From Chara braunii (lineage: Eukaryota; Streptophyta; Charophyceae; Charales; Characeae): a stretch of DNA of 47,130 nt. The translations under genes were made by a program, and so were the position numbers. The notes beneath the pieces were generated by a model, which saw only the letters and a list, made by a program, of their open reading frames with translations, searched no databases and had not been told where the DNA came from. Of this stretch, positions 1 through 12,400 are shown piece after piece (the first letter of the stretch is position 1; every line of letters starts with the position of its first letter). The DNA is taken from assembly GCA_003427395.1 (NCBI GenBank), contig BFEA01000105.1:730507-777636 (forward strand), read 5' to 3'.

Positions 1-430
1 ATGGTCTATTGGCCGTTGCACTACTCCGGTAGGTGGCTCAAATAAATATGCATACTCTTCCAGCAACTTGGCAACGCGAGGGTCAATTGACTCTTGTGGA
101 ATGCAGGAGCGATGAGGCAGCAATGTACTAAGGGGCTGTGTAACCGTGATACATGAAATAGGCGAGCAGTCTTGACTCCACCTGATGGAATAGGAAGTCT
201 ACACTCGTGCTTGTGGCTCCTGCTTCCTCTCCCAAGTCCATTCCTGAACCATATGAAATGAGAGATTGTCTTCTACGAGGAGAGTAAGGGAATCGAGATT
301 TCTCTCTGCCTTCCCGTCTTTCTCTAGGCAAAAGTATGCATAGACTCTCTCGGCATAATCCTTGACTTGCATCGTGTGATTGCCTACGAGGATGCTGACT
401 ATAGGTTCTTCTAACTTTCGGACCTTTTAA
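1..430 (-). pseudogene. Ty3/gypsy polyprotein remnant (protease to RT linker)
   Basis: From about 420 down to 202, one minus frame reads LEEPIVSILVGNHTMQVKDY, then LVEDNLSFHMVQEWTW, and stops at 201-199. From 69 to 1, another frame reads KLLEEYAYLFEPPTGVVQRP then IDH. The first part resembles the aspartic-protease region and the second the linker before reverse transcriptase of plant Ty3/gypsy elements (EEF..F..PTGVV.RPIDH). The stop, the frame changes and the window edge leave only a broken fragment. Assignment rests on motif pattern alone. Confidence 0.5.
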
Positions 431-1500
431 GTTCAGCTTCAACTTATCTAGGCACTGACCAACAACCTCTGCCTAGATACCAATGCAATCAGACTCGTCT
501 TTTTCCTTATTCAGCATGCATGAAAACAGATGACAATCACACCGGGGCCAGACGCCCACACAAAACTCATCGTGGTCATGAACACAACTCAGATTCCACT
601 TGCTTGAAATTTGAAATGCCTATGGCGCCTGTGCACCCTCACAACACCCTTCCACGCTGAATTCTCTGCAACTTTTCACACGCACACTACTCTGGATCTC
701 CCTGGATGTCCCACTCACGCACATAACGCACTGCACACTCGAACAAAAACACACTGTAGTCTAACTCTAACCTACCGCAGCTATGGCTGCTTGCTACCTC
801 TACCACTAACTAGCGGCTATGGCTGCTTCGTCTCGCTTCGTCTCCCTTTCATTCCTCAGGCACTCGCAGACCTCCTTGCACAAGTCACTCAGGCAGCGCT
901 TCCTTACGGCTCACAGTCTGAATGAATGAATAACTGGACGCTGCCTATACTTCAGTTGGTCGCTGGTCTACTCCTCTCCTTCGGGCCTAGGATGCACACA
1001 GTCCCACATGGTACTTGCTGACTGGACAAAGTCACAAGGTGCGCCTGGGACTGGGTACCGCTGACTAGACCTGGTAAGTCTGCCCACTTGCCTACGAACT
1101 GCTTCTGAAACTCTCGAAGAGGCAGTCCTAGAAGACTCTAGATCTTCGTACTTGCCCTTTCCATACTGCAGCAGCTACGACTAAGGTTGACGCTTTAGAT
1201 CTACAGCATCTACGATCACACATAAGCTACACGACTCCTACCCTACAGGTAAGCACTGTACACGGGTTCAGGGCAGGTCTAGGGATCAAGCCCTGGGATT
1301 TGCATCTGCTACTATGAAGGTGAAGACCGTTTCACTTCTCATGTATACTGGGTTAAATATCTACAATACTTCATTTCTTGTTCCCCTTTTCAAGTTTTCG
1401 TTTTCCCTGTCCCTCTCTCCCTTCTCCACTATCTTCTCCTTCTTTTTCTTATTTTTATTCTTAAATGCGGGGAATTGGCCCCAGCCCCCAGCGTCCCTTC
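431..1500. other. Non-genic stretch, no recognisable gene
   Basis: No frame here carries a recognisable domain, and the short open frames lack conserved motifs. CTATGGCTGCTT occurs twice (781-830). It may be the rest of the retroelement whose pol remnant lies at 1-430, but no LTR pair is visible. Confidence 0.4.
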
Positions 1501-1509
1501 TAATAAGAT

Positions 1510-1715
1510 TACGAGATTTTGACGGAGTAAGAGATTACAAGATTTTGACGGCCTGAGAGTTTACGAGATTTTTGACGGAGTAAGACCTCTGTCTGTAATA
1601 GACTGCAAGGTGATGGTCCTTAATGAGTTAGGACCGTGGGAGTAGAGCTGCTCTAGGACCGTGGTAGTAGTCCGTGGGAGTAGAGCTGCTCTAGGACCGT
1701 GGTAGTAGTCGAGGT
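1510..1715. repeat. Short tandem repeats (about 26 bp x3 and 39 bp x2)
   Basis: Three imperfect copies of a unit containing AGATTTTGACGGAGTAAGAG lie at 1511-1586. A second unit containing GAGTAGAGCTGCTCTAGGAC is present twice at 1635-1712. Confidence 0.85.
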
Positions 1716-1755
1716 GCGCTGGGGGAAAACTACGACTGCGGTAATTTGGAAGGGA

Positions 1756-2029
1756 GGTTCCATAAGAATACCACATGGCCAAGTGTCGAAGGTACCCCTC
1801 ACATGTCTAGAAATCCAACCTCTACAACAACCTGGGCTTTCAAAAAGAACTTGCGTCTGGATTCGTCTTCTACGAGTGGGGACCAGTGACGGGGTTCCAT
1901 AAGAATACCACATGGCCAAGTGTCGAAGGTACCCCTCACATGTCTAGAAATCCAACCTCTACAACAACCTGGGCTTTCAAAAAGAACTTGCGTCTGGATT
2001 CGTCTTCTACGAGTGGGGACCAGTGACGG
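1756..2029. repeat. Perfect 137-bp tandem duplication
   Basis: 1756-1892 and 1893-2029 are identical by eye, each starting GGTTCCATAAGAATACC. Identity implies a very recent event or an assembly duplication. Confidence 0.92.
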
Positions 2030-2136
2030 GGTTAATATGCATTGAAGTGGGTGGGTGGCTGCCAGGCTTGCATATTTTCGTGACGGGGTTAATATGCACT
2101 GAAGTCGGTGGGTATCTGCCAGGCTTGCATATTTTA
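2023..2136. repeat. 57-bp tandem duplication
   Basis: GTGACGGGGTTAATATGCA starts at 2023 and again at 2080. The copies differ at about five bases. It directly abuts the 137-bp duplication. Confidence 0.88.
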
Positions 2137-3430
2137 TTTTGTTTTCTTTTTCTTTCAAGATCAATTCCAGATACCCATCCCGATGTGAGTGAATTTCGAG
2201 AATCCCAGGCAATGAACAAAGGATGCGGGCAACAGACAAAGAATCCAATGCGTATGCGTAAGGGATTTAACTTCAAGGTTAGTCAAACGAAATTGTAATT
2301 GAAAAAATGTGGGTATCTAATATCTATATGCTGTGGAATTGAAAAGATAGTTAAAATGGAATGATCAGTACAAGTATATGTGGCCACGCATCAGTACAAG
2401 TATATGTGGACACGCATCAGTACATCATATACTCATCGCACTTCAACCACGTCGTGACAGCCACAATCTTTTCGGTTGACGAGGGATCATCCCTGGATGT
2501 ACCTACGTCTGTGGCTTCGTTATATCTGCTTGAATGAATCCAACAGTTGGGTGAACAAATGATCGACTTCCTAACGCAGGCAAAATATAAGCACATAAAA
2601 CATTACGAATTATTATGGAAGCCTATTCGCGTATTCAGTGATAATATCATAACCGGAAGGGCCACTGCCGGTTAGGGCTGGCCACAATCGGTGCCAGAGT
2701 TCCGTTCAGCGAGCTGCCAGGGTGCCCCAGTGGACCCCTTACGGATAGGTAGGCTCATGTTCCTAAGCTACCAATGTTGTTACTGGCATGGCGATGGGGG
2801 TACCCCTCTTACGGATAGGTAGGCCCATGAGCTGGCTGCTTGGCCAAAATAGCCTCTGAACCGGCCAGTGTTGCTGGTGCAGTGTTATTAATAACGATCG
2901 CAGGAGGAAACAATCGCAAATACTCGTCTGACTGTTCCTGGAGTTGGCGAAGAGCACTTTTGAGCTGTTTTTTGCGTCTGCTTCTGTAGTGCTCGAAATG
3001 TGTCAGACAATTTTTTTTAATTTCTTTTTCCCCCCCCCAAAAGCAAGACAATTTGTTCGGACGTAGTTAATTGATAAATTCGAATTATATGTTTCGTCCA
3101 CGGCGTCATTAGACTGACCTTCTCATCAGATTACCTCCATACGAGGCACGGACCCTGCATACCGCTATATAAATCATGGCAGCTGCGGATTAACACACTC
3201 AGGTCCGTTTCTAGAGCATGCAAGACTTCTTCGACTGAACTCTTAAAGTAGCTGCGGTCAGATACATCCAGGCCAAGGTGGCATTCCGGTCAGATTCATA
3301 GAGGAAAAAGCATGCCATGAAGAGGGGCATATATGATTTCCCTTGCATGAGTGCAGACTCTGCAGAGTCGATACTAACGATGATAAAACACCCATCCATC
3401 ACAACTGTCTGGAGCCACGTACGTTCGAAA
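2137..3430. other. Non-genic stretch with two small duplications
   Basis: A 27-bp unit containing CAGTACAAGTATATGTGG is duplicated at 2366-2420, and TTACGGATAGGTAGGC recurs at 2738 and 2809. No gene is supported. Confidence 0.5.
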
Positions 3431-3434
3431 GGCC

Positions 3435-3459
3435 AAAAAAAAAAAAAAAAAAAAAAAAA
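3435..3459. repeat. Poly-A tract
   Basis: About 24 consecutive A on the plus strand. Confidence 0.9.
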
Positions 3460-3813
3460 GGAAACACCGCGTTACCCGGTAGTTCGCAGGTGCATGGGGA
3501 AAAACTGAGTGAGGGCACTGAGGGGCAAGGTCTTGCAATCCTGTCTGTTTCTTTTGTTTCGTTAGACAATGATTTGTTTTTTTTATTAGGGAAACTAAGC
3601 TATATATTGTCAATTTCACCTTTCAAACCTGTCTGTTCCATATATCACAGTTGTTATACAGACAGCTACTGCTTCAAGGAAAGAACGAAACAAAAAGCAC
3701 TTGGCGTTATACAGACTGTTCGTTTCCAAGGGATCTAACGTCATCTTTTGCTGAGGATAACAGTAGTGCTTTAGGGGCACATTTCCCCGATTTTTTGAAG
3801 TCCTGTACACACA

Positions 3814-3840
3814 CGAGAGAGAGAGAGAGAGAGAGAGAGA
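3814..3840. repeat. (GA)n microsatellite
   Basis: About 13 GA units. Confidence 0.9.
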
Positions 3841-4735
3841 ATGTACGATCTTCTAAACACAAGGATCTAGATTCTACACGTGCCAGGCTTTATCATTCGG
3901 TTGAATCTGTCATGATTTCATTACCGGTATTCTTGGCTAGAACTCGCCGCGCTCGATCCTGATATATTTGCAAAAATCAGACCGGCGCCATCTCTTGAGA
4001 GATGGATATGAAAATAAGACCGGCACCATGCAGAAGTAACGAGTAGCATCAACAAAAAAGGGAGACTCAACAAAACCACGAGGGCCAGAAGAAGTGGAAC
4101 TACAGGCATCGACGAAGCAAGAAAAAGACAACCTACCGACTTAACCCGAACTTCCCGAAGCCCTATCATTAAAGCTGTATTGGCACAACGTTCGGTCCTG
4201 ATGCGGCGATAATGACCAGGCGTTCTATTCGGGTGCAAACGGTAGGACGAATAATTATGACGAGGCTCCAATTTGAGAAACCACAGCATGATGTGCGCGT
4301 AGGCACATCTAGGTGTGCAGCCTTCCACCGATTGTCATCTAGTGCACTGACCAAATGTGCAAAATGGTAATGAACCTTCTGCCAGAAAATGGAATTATAC
4401 ACAGCCATATTTTCCGTCTTTTGAGCACGTGGAGGGTTGCCGAGCGAGCCGCCTTAACAAAAAAGCTTTTCCAGTTCTCGTATCTCGGAAGGGCTACTTC
4501 GCGACCCAGCTCTGATTGCTTGTGGTGATACGGGCCGTGGAACTAAAACTCTTTTTTTTTTTTTTTTTTTTTTACCAAGTGCTCCAATCTGTTGGTGGGG
4601 ACCTCTACAAAAGAAAACCAAAAATTCTGAGACAGAGATGCTCCTGCCTATTCGGCCGCCCGTCACGGGCCAATTGGAAAGTGTATCTTGGCCCATGGTG
4701 CAATTATACCTCATTTTGCGACTCCCACGTAGTTT
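3841..4735. other. Non-genic stretch with short palindrome and poly-T
   Basis: An 18-bp palindrome with arms CCATCTCT/AGAGATGG lies near 3988-4005 between two copies of AAAAT.AGACCGGC.CCAT. A poly-T run spans about 4551-4573. The segment ATGTGCGCGTAGGCACATC near 4294 has a diverged echo near 6192. No gene is supported. Confidence 0.4.
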
Positions 4736-4827
4736 CCCCAAAAACATTATCGCACCCTAAAAATGAATGTATACGAGTTATATTTCCGGCCAGATACAGC
4801 CAAAACACGGGTGCGTTGTGTTCGGGG
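4736..4827. repeat. Fold-back element, related to the one at 34715
   Basis: Left arm ATTATCGCACCCT and right arm GGGTGCGTTGTGTTCGGGG form an imperfect inverted repeat. The same arms and a similar loop (AATGTAT.C.AGT.ATATTT) occur at 34715-34799, so this is a dispersed family. Confidence 0.7.
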
Positions 4828-4849
4828 GATGACGGTAGTTTCTCAGACC

Positions 4850-6410
4850 ATCCAAGCCGGGTAATGGCCCCCGCGATCTGTAAAAGAAAGGGCAGTGAGG
4901 TATCACGGACGCCCTACCCGCGGCCAAGTCCCACTAGCATTGCTCCCCTTCCTGTCTTCAGAACTACGCAGCACATTGCGACGGCGGGCGACATTGTGCG
5001 GCCTTGTTTCTCCGTGGGGCAAAACACTTCTTCCAGATGGAGACAAAAATAGAAAAAATAACGCAGACGAACTGACCCCGTCGCCGTCGGGTGTGGGGTA
5101 TAAATAATCGGCCAAGCTGCACTGAGCTCTACATTCACAAAAGACAAAACACCCGGGACAAAGTTCATTATCGAATTCCACCTTCGGAGAGTGCAGAGAG
5201 GCCCGGGGCTAGGTCCCACTTGCACGAATTACGAGGTACTGACCGTAGATAGCAACGATCAACGGCCGAAATCTCCTAATTTGCGCAAGTGGGACCTTGC
5301 CCCCGATGGTGACGGCTTTCCTTTCTCAAACAGTCCCGCCCTTTTTGTTTTTGCCCTCTCCATTTCTGTTTTTGATTCGTCACCGCCGTATCTACAACGG
5401 GCCTGGAGGTCCCCCTCTCTAGCTTGATATGCACCGCCCCAAACAGGACTCGCAGACAAAAGAAGGTGAACATGTGCACCGCGCCAGTGGGGAAACACCG
5501 ATTCATGCCCTGCCTAAAAAAGCCAACGTGAAAATGGAGAGACTGGCCGCCCTACGATCCAAGGCAATCGGTGGTGGCAAGGAGTGTCACAGAACACGGA
5601 GGTCCCCATAACGGGATACAGGGATTTGGCCTCGTTTTCCGGCTGCGCCCCACCAATAAATCGGAGGGTCCAATCCAGCAGAAAACAGAGCAAGTGCCGA
5701 GTTCTATTTAGCAACAGTTTCATGTATACAGGGGCCGTGTCCCACTATCGTCGCTTTAGTTTATGTTTCGTGTATTTTCCTACGTGGTCGCACAAGGGCC
5801 GTGAGATTTTCAGATGAGATGGCAAGGACCCATGCATATTCGAAACCAGAACAAAACCTCGAGAAGTGGACCATGGCCCCAGGAGGAACTGTTTTGGAAC
5901 AGTTGTTTCTGCGAACAGATATTATATGACTGGCCCTCCTGCCCACCGCCGGCCCTCCTGCCCCGTCTCTGACTAAAGCTGTTGGGGCGGGGGGAACTCT
6001 ATTTATTTCGTTTGCGAGGCCCTATGCTTGCAGGGGACTTTGCTCATGGGATATCTCCTCCCATCTATATATAGTCTTAGGAATAGTGGTAGGAAGGAGT
6101 GAAAGGCAAAAAGAATTTGAGAGAAGAACACAAGTGTAGATTTAATTTACGAAAAAGAACCTGATCGCTAATCCGCGGCCGGACCCCATGAAGATGCGTC
6201 CAGGCACATCCGGATTGCAGGGGGAGGTCTAGCCTGTGGCATACTGCGGCGTTTCGTAGCACCACCATCCACCCAGACTCCCAAGGGTTACGATCGCCGT
6301 ACGCTCCTCAGCACGCTCCTAAATGCAGTACATGCAAGCTGTCAATATTTTGTCTTCGGCACCTGGAACCCAGCCTGAGAGAGTGCTACGTACGACTAGA
6401 CACCGGTACA
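4850..6410. other. Non-genic stretch with TATA-like sites and an inverted repeat
   Basis: TATA-like sites are GGTATAAATAATC (5098) and CTATATATAGTC (6064). 5202-5231 and 5277-5306 form an inverted repeat (25 of 30 positions by eye), with core AGGTCCCACTTGC. A 19-bp tandem duplication, GGCCCTCCTGCCC, starts at 5933. No open frame shows a recognisable domain, so the promoter potential is unproven. Confidence 0.4.
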
Positions 6411-6469
6411 TCCTACGCAGTACAGGAGTACACTACTTGGGTACAAAGCACCCACCAGGACAACAACGG

Positions 6470-7320
6470 CCTCCAATCGAACATAGGTAAGAACACCGTA
6501 CACACCGTACCGCGCATTACGTTTGGTAGGTTCTTGCAAGTCTTGCACGCCTATAGAAGTAGTTGCGAGTCCCTTTGCAACGTCGGTACAACAGCTACAG
6601 CTATCGTCCAAGTACTGCCTAATCAGGCAAGTAATCGCATCGAACATCCTACTCTGCTGGGAGCCAACCTGAGACAGTGGACAACGCACGATTATACATG
6701 GGTACTACCACTGACACCAGTCTCCAGAGGCTTCCAAATGAATATCTGTAAAGTACATGGGTACACTGCTCGCAAATGCACGAGGCAACGATGTAATCGA
6801 GATTGAAATCAACATTTATTGGCACGCTTTAGAACACCACAAGATTGTTGGCACCACCTCGAGTACCCCCACTGCATATACCGCAACCATCTCCAGAAGG
6901 CCCACATATTTGCGAAGAAGGAAAAAACACACGTGGAAAAGGCAGTCGTTAGCTGCAATTGAAAGATCATTGAGCAATGGGGCTACACACCAAAGAGTAT
7001 CCACGGACTTGTAGAACATTGACTCCGATGATTGTGCAGAACGAAGACAGTCTGATCATGGGACAGAGAGGCTGGGAACGACTCGGCAAAAATGCTGTCA
7101 GGGATACTGAACTCCGCCTGCGAAAGACACGTGAACATTTTATACACCTTACCCCGCCTTACGTTTCGTAGGATCTCGCAAGTCTATGGTGATAGTCGCG
7201 AGTCCATTTGAGAATCCACATGTCATTGACAGCTGCAGCTATCGTCCAAGGACTGCGTAATCATGCAAGCGATTTTCTCGAGTTGGTCATATACTAGCAT
7301 ACACGTATTAGCATCCAACC
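6470..7320. repeat. Direct-repeat pair, about 150 bp, offset about 640 bp
   Basis: 6517-6665 and 7158-7320 share TTACGTTT.GTAGG, TTGCGAGTCC-like and AGCTATCGTCCAAG segments in the same order. The similarity extends upstream into ACACC.TACC.CGC. Neither copy contains a recognisable gene. Confidence 0.65.
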
Positions 7321-7777
7321 TCCTACTCACTACCACATCACCCACGGACTCTGAGATTGCATGGACAGAACGCGACAAGGCCAACTGAAAACTCCTCTGT
7401 CATATACTGGAGACAATAAACAACGAAATATCCCTTCACTAGCGAGTCCCGTGGCCATATTCAAACTGCCATCCGTTTCTGTGATTAGATGTGATGCCTA
7501 CTAATCTACCATAAATGCCGTCCAGAGTCCAAACCATAATGGGAGGAGCGTTGGATTGAGTACATCCGGTAATTTTCAGACTTTCCCGTGGTATAGAAAT
7601 CAGACTGGACATGAAGCCGGGACCGCAAGGCCGAGAGGCAAGCTTTACAACGTGTTGCTGAATGCTCAAACTATTGATCCTCAGTCATCAGCAGACACAA
7701 GCCTGCTTGAGAGCGCTTATCGTCCATGGTCAAAGCAGCCACAGCATAGCAAAAGTTACGATTTGCAAACTGCCCAT

Positions 7778-8030
7778 AGCCTACGCAGACATCATACCAC
7801 AATGAACGTAAACTACGATCTCCATTAGCAAGGCGGAAGTATCTTTCAGAACAAGACACAGCACATCACAACCCTGCTTGAAATGCAGACAATTTACCAC
7901 AATTCAACAATTTACCAACTGTCCATAGACAGAGCAGACAGCACACCACAATTGACCAACTCAGTGCACAACGATATCCATCACCACGGCGGAAGTATCT
8001 TACAAAACAAGCACAGCGCATCAGCCAAAA
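7778..8030. repeat. Imperfect tandem duplication of about 140 bp
   Basis: AACTG.CCATAG at 7778 and 7917, and GGCGGAAGTATCTT at 7831 and 7989, recur in the same order. Confidence 0.6.
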
Positions 8031-8039
8031 GACGACCAT

Positions 8040-9334
8040 GACATATTGACGCAATCACTTGACACATGGCATCGCCAAAAACAAATATTCGCCTCGTTAA
8101 CACAGCCAGTGACGACAAGTTACGAGGATTCAGAGAAAGTGTGAACAAGTGCAGATCAATCGCCTGCCAACTCCCATGGCCAATACACAGGCGCCGGAGA
8201 TGCAATATCGCAAGAGAACAGATTCGAAATTCGAGAAAACTGCCATAGCGATTAACTTCGACAAGAAAACTGCATCGTAATATCCAAAATCGCAGATCCA
8301 GCTACACATTCCTGAATGGCACCGACCTCACACTACCATCATGTCTGTTGACAAACACGTCATGTATATACCGCACCTTTCTCGGAAACGAATACCAGTC
8401 ACACTTCTCGGAATTTTATCATCCTTCTGGCTCTCTATACAAATCTCTCACCGGACGTCTCTCCGTTCATCACGTACTCAGCAACACAAACACGAACTTC
8501 AACGTCTTCAATGGATTTCACTGCGTCTAGTCACTCCACACCTAAATAACTGCTCTGATGGCGATGATCGGCATCACGCGTCTCCTAAAAATCTAAACAC
8601 CAAGTTGAAGGTCCCAGACTCCATGCAACAGCATCAAGAGCCCTCGCCAATTTCCAGCAGCACGTTTACAGGCTTGCTCTCGATAAAAACCCACACAAAA
8701 ATCGTCCTGTCAGTGGCCAACATCTCCGACTTTATCTTCGGCCGAGATGCTCAAATCGATCCTCTTGAATGGAGCCCATCGGACCTCCAGCCCTCCAAGT
8801 GGAGCGATTGGCGACCCAGTTATTATCCACACATTAATCATAAAAAAAAACAAATCTCTGCGTTCAACAAGAAATCATTAACGTCTAACCTCGGAGGACA
8901 CCAAGCATATTCTGGAAGCACATGCACAGAAGGCTTGCAATAGTGATGATGATCAAATAGGCATGTTCGCCTTCTGAACACAGAGGGTCGTGTTCCAAAG
9001 TCACCGACTGGACATGAGCACCTCCAGCACTGGTCGTCCAAACCACGCTTCAGGTCGGAGCTGAAAAGCCTCTCTTGAATATGAACTTCGCGACTGCAAA
9101 CTTGAAGTCCGACCCTTCGACAACAACTTCACCCTACTGCCTACGCTCAGATCATTGAAATCATATGTTGTCAATCCCCTCTCCTTGAGCGCTTGACGGA
9201 TAAACTGGAACAAAACTGCCGAGCAGCCCAAGTTCCCCAGAACGATAATCTCGAATGATCGACCAGATGAAAGATGAAATAATCACATGGATCACGCAAT
9301 GGGTTCGTGAGGCTGCACACGCTGCGTGAATAGC
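8040..9334. other. NAD-ME 3' flank, no second gene seen
   Basis: This lies just downstream of the NAD-ME stop codon and should contain its 3' UTR. A 200-codon open frame on the plus strand (8341-8943) has no recognisable motif and is not supported as a gene. Confidence 0.4.
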
Positions 9335-9421
9335 CTAAATGGATTCCTTGGACTTGCTGTAGATCAACGGCGAATACGCAGGCGACCACATCATCCGCTC
9401 CACGTACTCCACAATTTCATC
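9335..9421 (-). CDS. NAD-ME: NAD-ME exon 19: C-terminus and stop codon
   Basis: 87 bp including TAG at 9337-9335, after a GTGCAG acceptor. It encodes [20 protein letters not shown] then YSKSKESI; the plant C-terminus has the pattern MWFPVYSPLVHEK. No clear AATAAA lies just downstream, so the 3' UTR end is not placed. Confidence 0.92.
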   Translation of the reverse strand, partial: DEIVEYVERMMWSPAYSPLIYSKSKESI

Positions 9422-12400
9422 CTGCACAACAAAAGATTAACAGATCGCTGTCAGTATCGTTCGTTGTTTTGCAAACCAATTCCGCGCCCCAACGGGGCAC
9501 ACGAAGCAAAACAAAACACCCAAACACATCAAAGTGAACGCCTACAGAAAGACATTAAACGCCACCTTTGCGCTGCAATGGAGCCCTAGTGACTTCCTAG
9601 TATACAGCACACAACAAAGAGGGCCTGCAACAGCATACGACAGCACGCTATTCTATTCTGCACTAGTACAACCACAAAAGACTACCCGTACCAAGATCGT
9701 ACTCCTTTTGCCTTCCGCAAACATACCTGCGACATAGCTCTGAGATCCCTGACATCGGCACTCCATGTTCCTTCTGCCAAGTCCTCGTCTACAGCGGCTT
9801 TAACCACCGCGGCACCGACCTCCTTAGCCACCGCTCGAATATCGGTCACAGGTGGGAAAATAACGCCCTTCGCAACATCTTCAGCAGACATCATGGACGC
9901 CAACCTGCCAGTCAATCACAACATCAATACGGCCAATTAACATTAGCACACAACATCAATACGGCCAATTAACATTAGCACACTCCTCGCGCCTCGAATG
10001 GTTGGAAGTACCAGCTTCCATACCCGTCAAAGCTCCCCAAAACGAGAAGTTTAGTTCATTTACTAACACAGCCGAACGCAGCCCAGACCTTGTCACCCCG
10101 TCTTACAGGACATCCATGGATTTCTACTCGAACTGTGTACAAAACTTAAAAGCTGAGATCGAGTTTGCAATCATCAATGCCACTCTTTCTTGTGCGAACA
10201 GACCATACTGAGGATGATTTCAACTCAGAAATTCAGACACCACGATCAGTAGGAAGCCACCTGCGCAACACAGCTCTAGTTGACAAGAGCAAGCATATCA
10301 CCAGACGATTCTTCGTAGTGTGGGGCTGCTGTGAAGTTCTCTTACCACTGGGCCATTTGCTGGGAACCCCTATGAATCTTGGTCCTCCGAATTCTCACAA
10401 AGGAAGAAATCCGAGATTCAGGGCAATCAGTACGAAAGCAAAGTTGTAACTCAATTGTCATGACGTTCAATATAATTTGGAATCAGTACGAAAGCGAAGT
10501 TGTAACTCAATTGTCATGACATTCAATATAATTTGGAATCGTTGATTACACCGAGTAGGATCCTTGAGGGAGTGCTCAATTACCTCTCCGCTGCTGCATG
10601 AAGCATTCCATCCGTAACGAGGCGAGCTCCAGCCAAATACGTTCCCAGCCCAATTCTGTACAAGGAAACATCATCGAACAGAAACAACCAACATATCAGA
10701 TCAGCATATTCCCACAATGCCTTTCCTTACCAAATTATTCTTCTGTCAAACAGATATCAACATAACATCGATCTTCGAAGACACTACACTACTTCCCCAA
10801 TATACCGTCCCTCTGTTAGATACTACACAATACTTCCCTCTGTTCACCTATGCAATACGTTCAGACAGCAACATCTGCCTTCCTGTAAAGTGAAAAAGTG
10901 CTCACAGCTTGATCCCAATACGAAAAGACGAGGAAGATAAACTCACCCTAGGAAAAAAACATGTCGCTGCCAAGAGGAAAACAAACTCACCCTGGGAAGA
11001 GATACATGTTGTTGCCCTGGTTTGCCTTTCCCACGGCGCCGCTACCTGCAAGCAACAACATCCGCCAGATTCAAAATCACTATTTCACTTAAACAGCACT
11101 GCGTTTGAAAGGGCCACCCGGTTACCTGAAAAACCCGGCTCATAAATGCTCAAACATGGGCCCAACTGATGTAGATGATGAGCAAACATGGGCCCAACTG
11201 ATGTAGATGATTTCGATTCAAAAGACCTAAGACGACGATAAATGCTCAAACCGTTCCAAAACTGCTAGACTATACTATTCGTGCCTCGTCTTGCGATCTC
11301 CATCTCTCAATTGTGTGCTTCCAGAATCACCATGCGATCTGATCCCCTCCGAGTACAGTCGTTATCCCCTGTGAAAGCTGCTCACTGCTGCGCAAGGATT
11401 CAGGTCGTGGTAGCAAATCCTCTCCTACATAATTCGTGTCTATATCTTCAGGTATGCCTCCATTCCCATCTCTTCCACAATTTCATTCACCCGGTTTTTG
11501 TCCCCTGTAGATTCATCCTAGCATCTCCATTAACCTCCATGGATCAGATGTACCCTGCAACTCCTCTATTCACGTCGATGAATAGGACCCCTCTGACGCT
11601 CTAAACGCACACACCACTCACCCCTAATATTTCTGAAGAGAGATGCCATTGCCCGACATGTTTCTTTCCCAAAAAACTCCACATACAAAGCACCGGCGGC
11701 GGCGGCATGTGAAATGACAACCAGGAGGAACTCACCGAGGTCGACATCCGGGAATGGGCTTCCGCTGGCGAACACACAGTTCCCTCCCAAAATCTTGAAG
11801 CAGTCCGTGGAGCTGCATTCAGCTGCACAACAACAAACCCAGTTCAACTCTCAAGTTCAGATTCCAAGCAGTGCAACACAAAGCCCAAAACATTTGCCAG
11901 CAAACCGTTGGCTACCAGTGCCCCACTTGCCCCCGAAATAAACCCTGCCACATACGTGCTTTCACATTCCGGCTATTAGCCTAACCAACTCCTACATACA
12001 TGCTTCGCAAAATACCATCTACATGGCCTACAAAATTCCATGTTCTCTTCAGGCAGAGGAACCAATTGCACGCAAACTCGGTCGTGAAGTGCTCAGCAAA
12101 TCCTGACACGGAACGCACAGCCTCCACAACGTGCCTCGAAAGAGACCCGCATACATACATACGTACATGTACCCACGAAAGCACTCCCAAACATCATATT
12201 TCCTCTTATACACGCGGGGACCTGGATACAAGCTGCATGCGATCTGACCGTTTTACTTCTAAGATCATTTCGGGTTCCAAAGAAAGCACAAGATGGACGA
12301 AATCCCGCCTTGGCAACTTCATTCCTAGGGACCCTGCACACATACCCCACCTGCGAAAACGCCATGTCCAAGCAAATAGATATGGAATGGGGACAGTCTG

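Noticed and set aside
8341-8943. 200-codon plus-strand open frame
   Set aside because: It lies in the 3' flank of NAD-ME on the opposite strand, shows no motif, and has low-complexity composition typical of chance frames in this CA-rich DNA.
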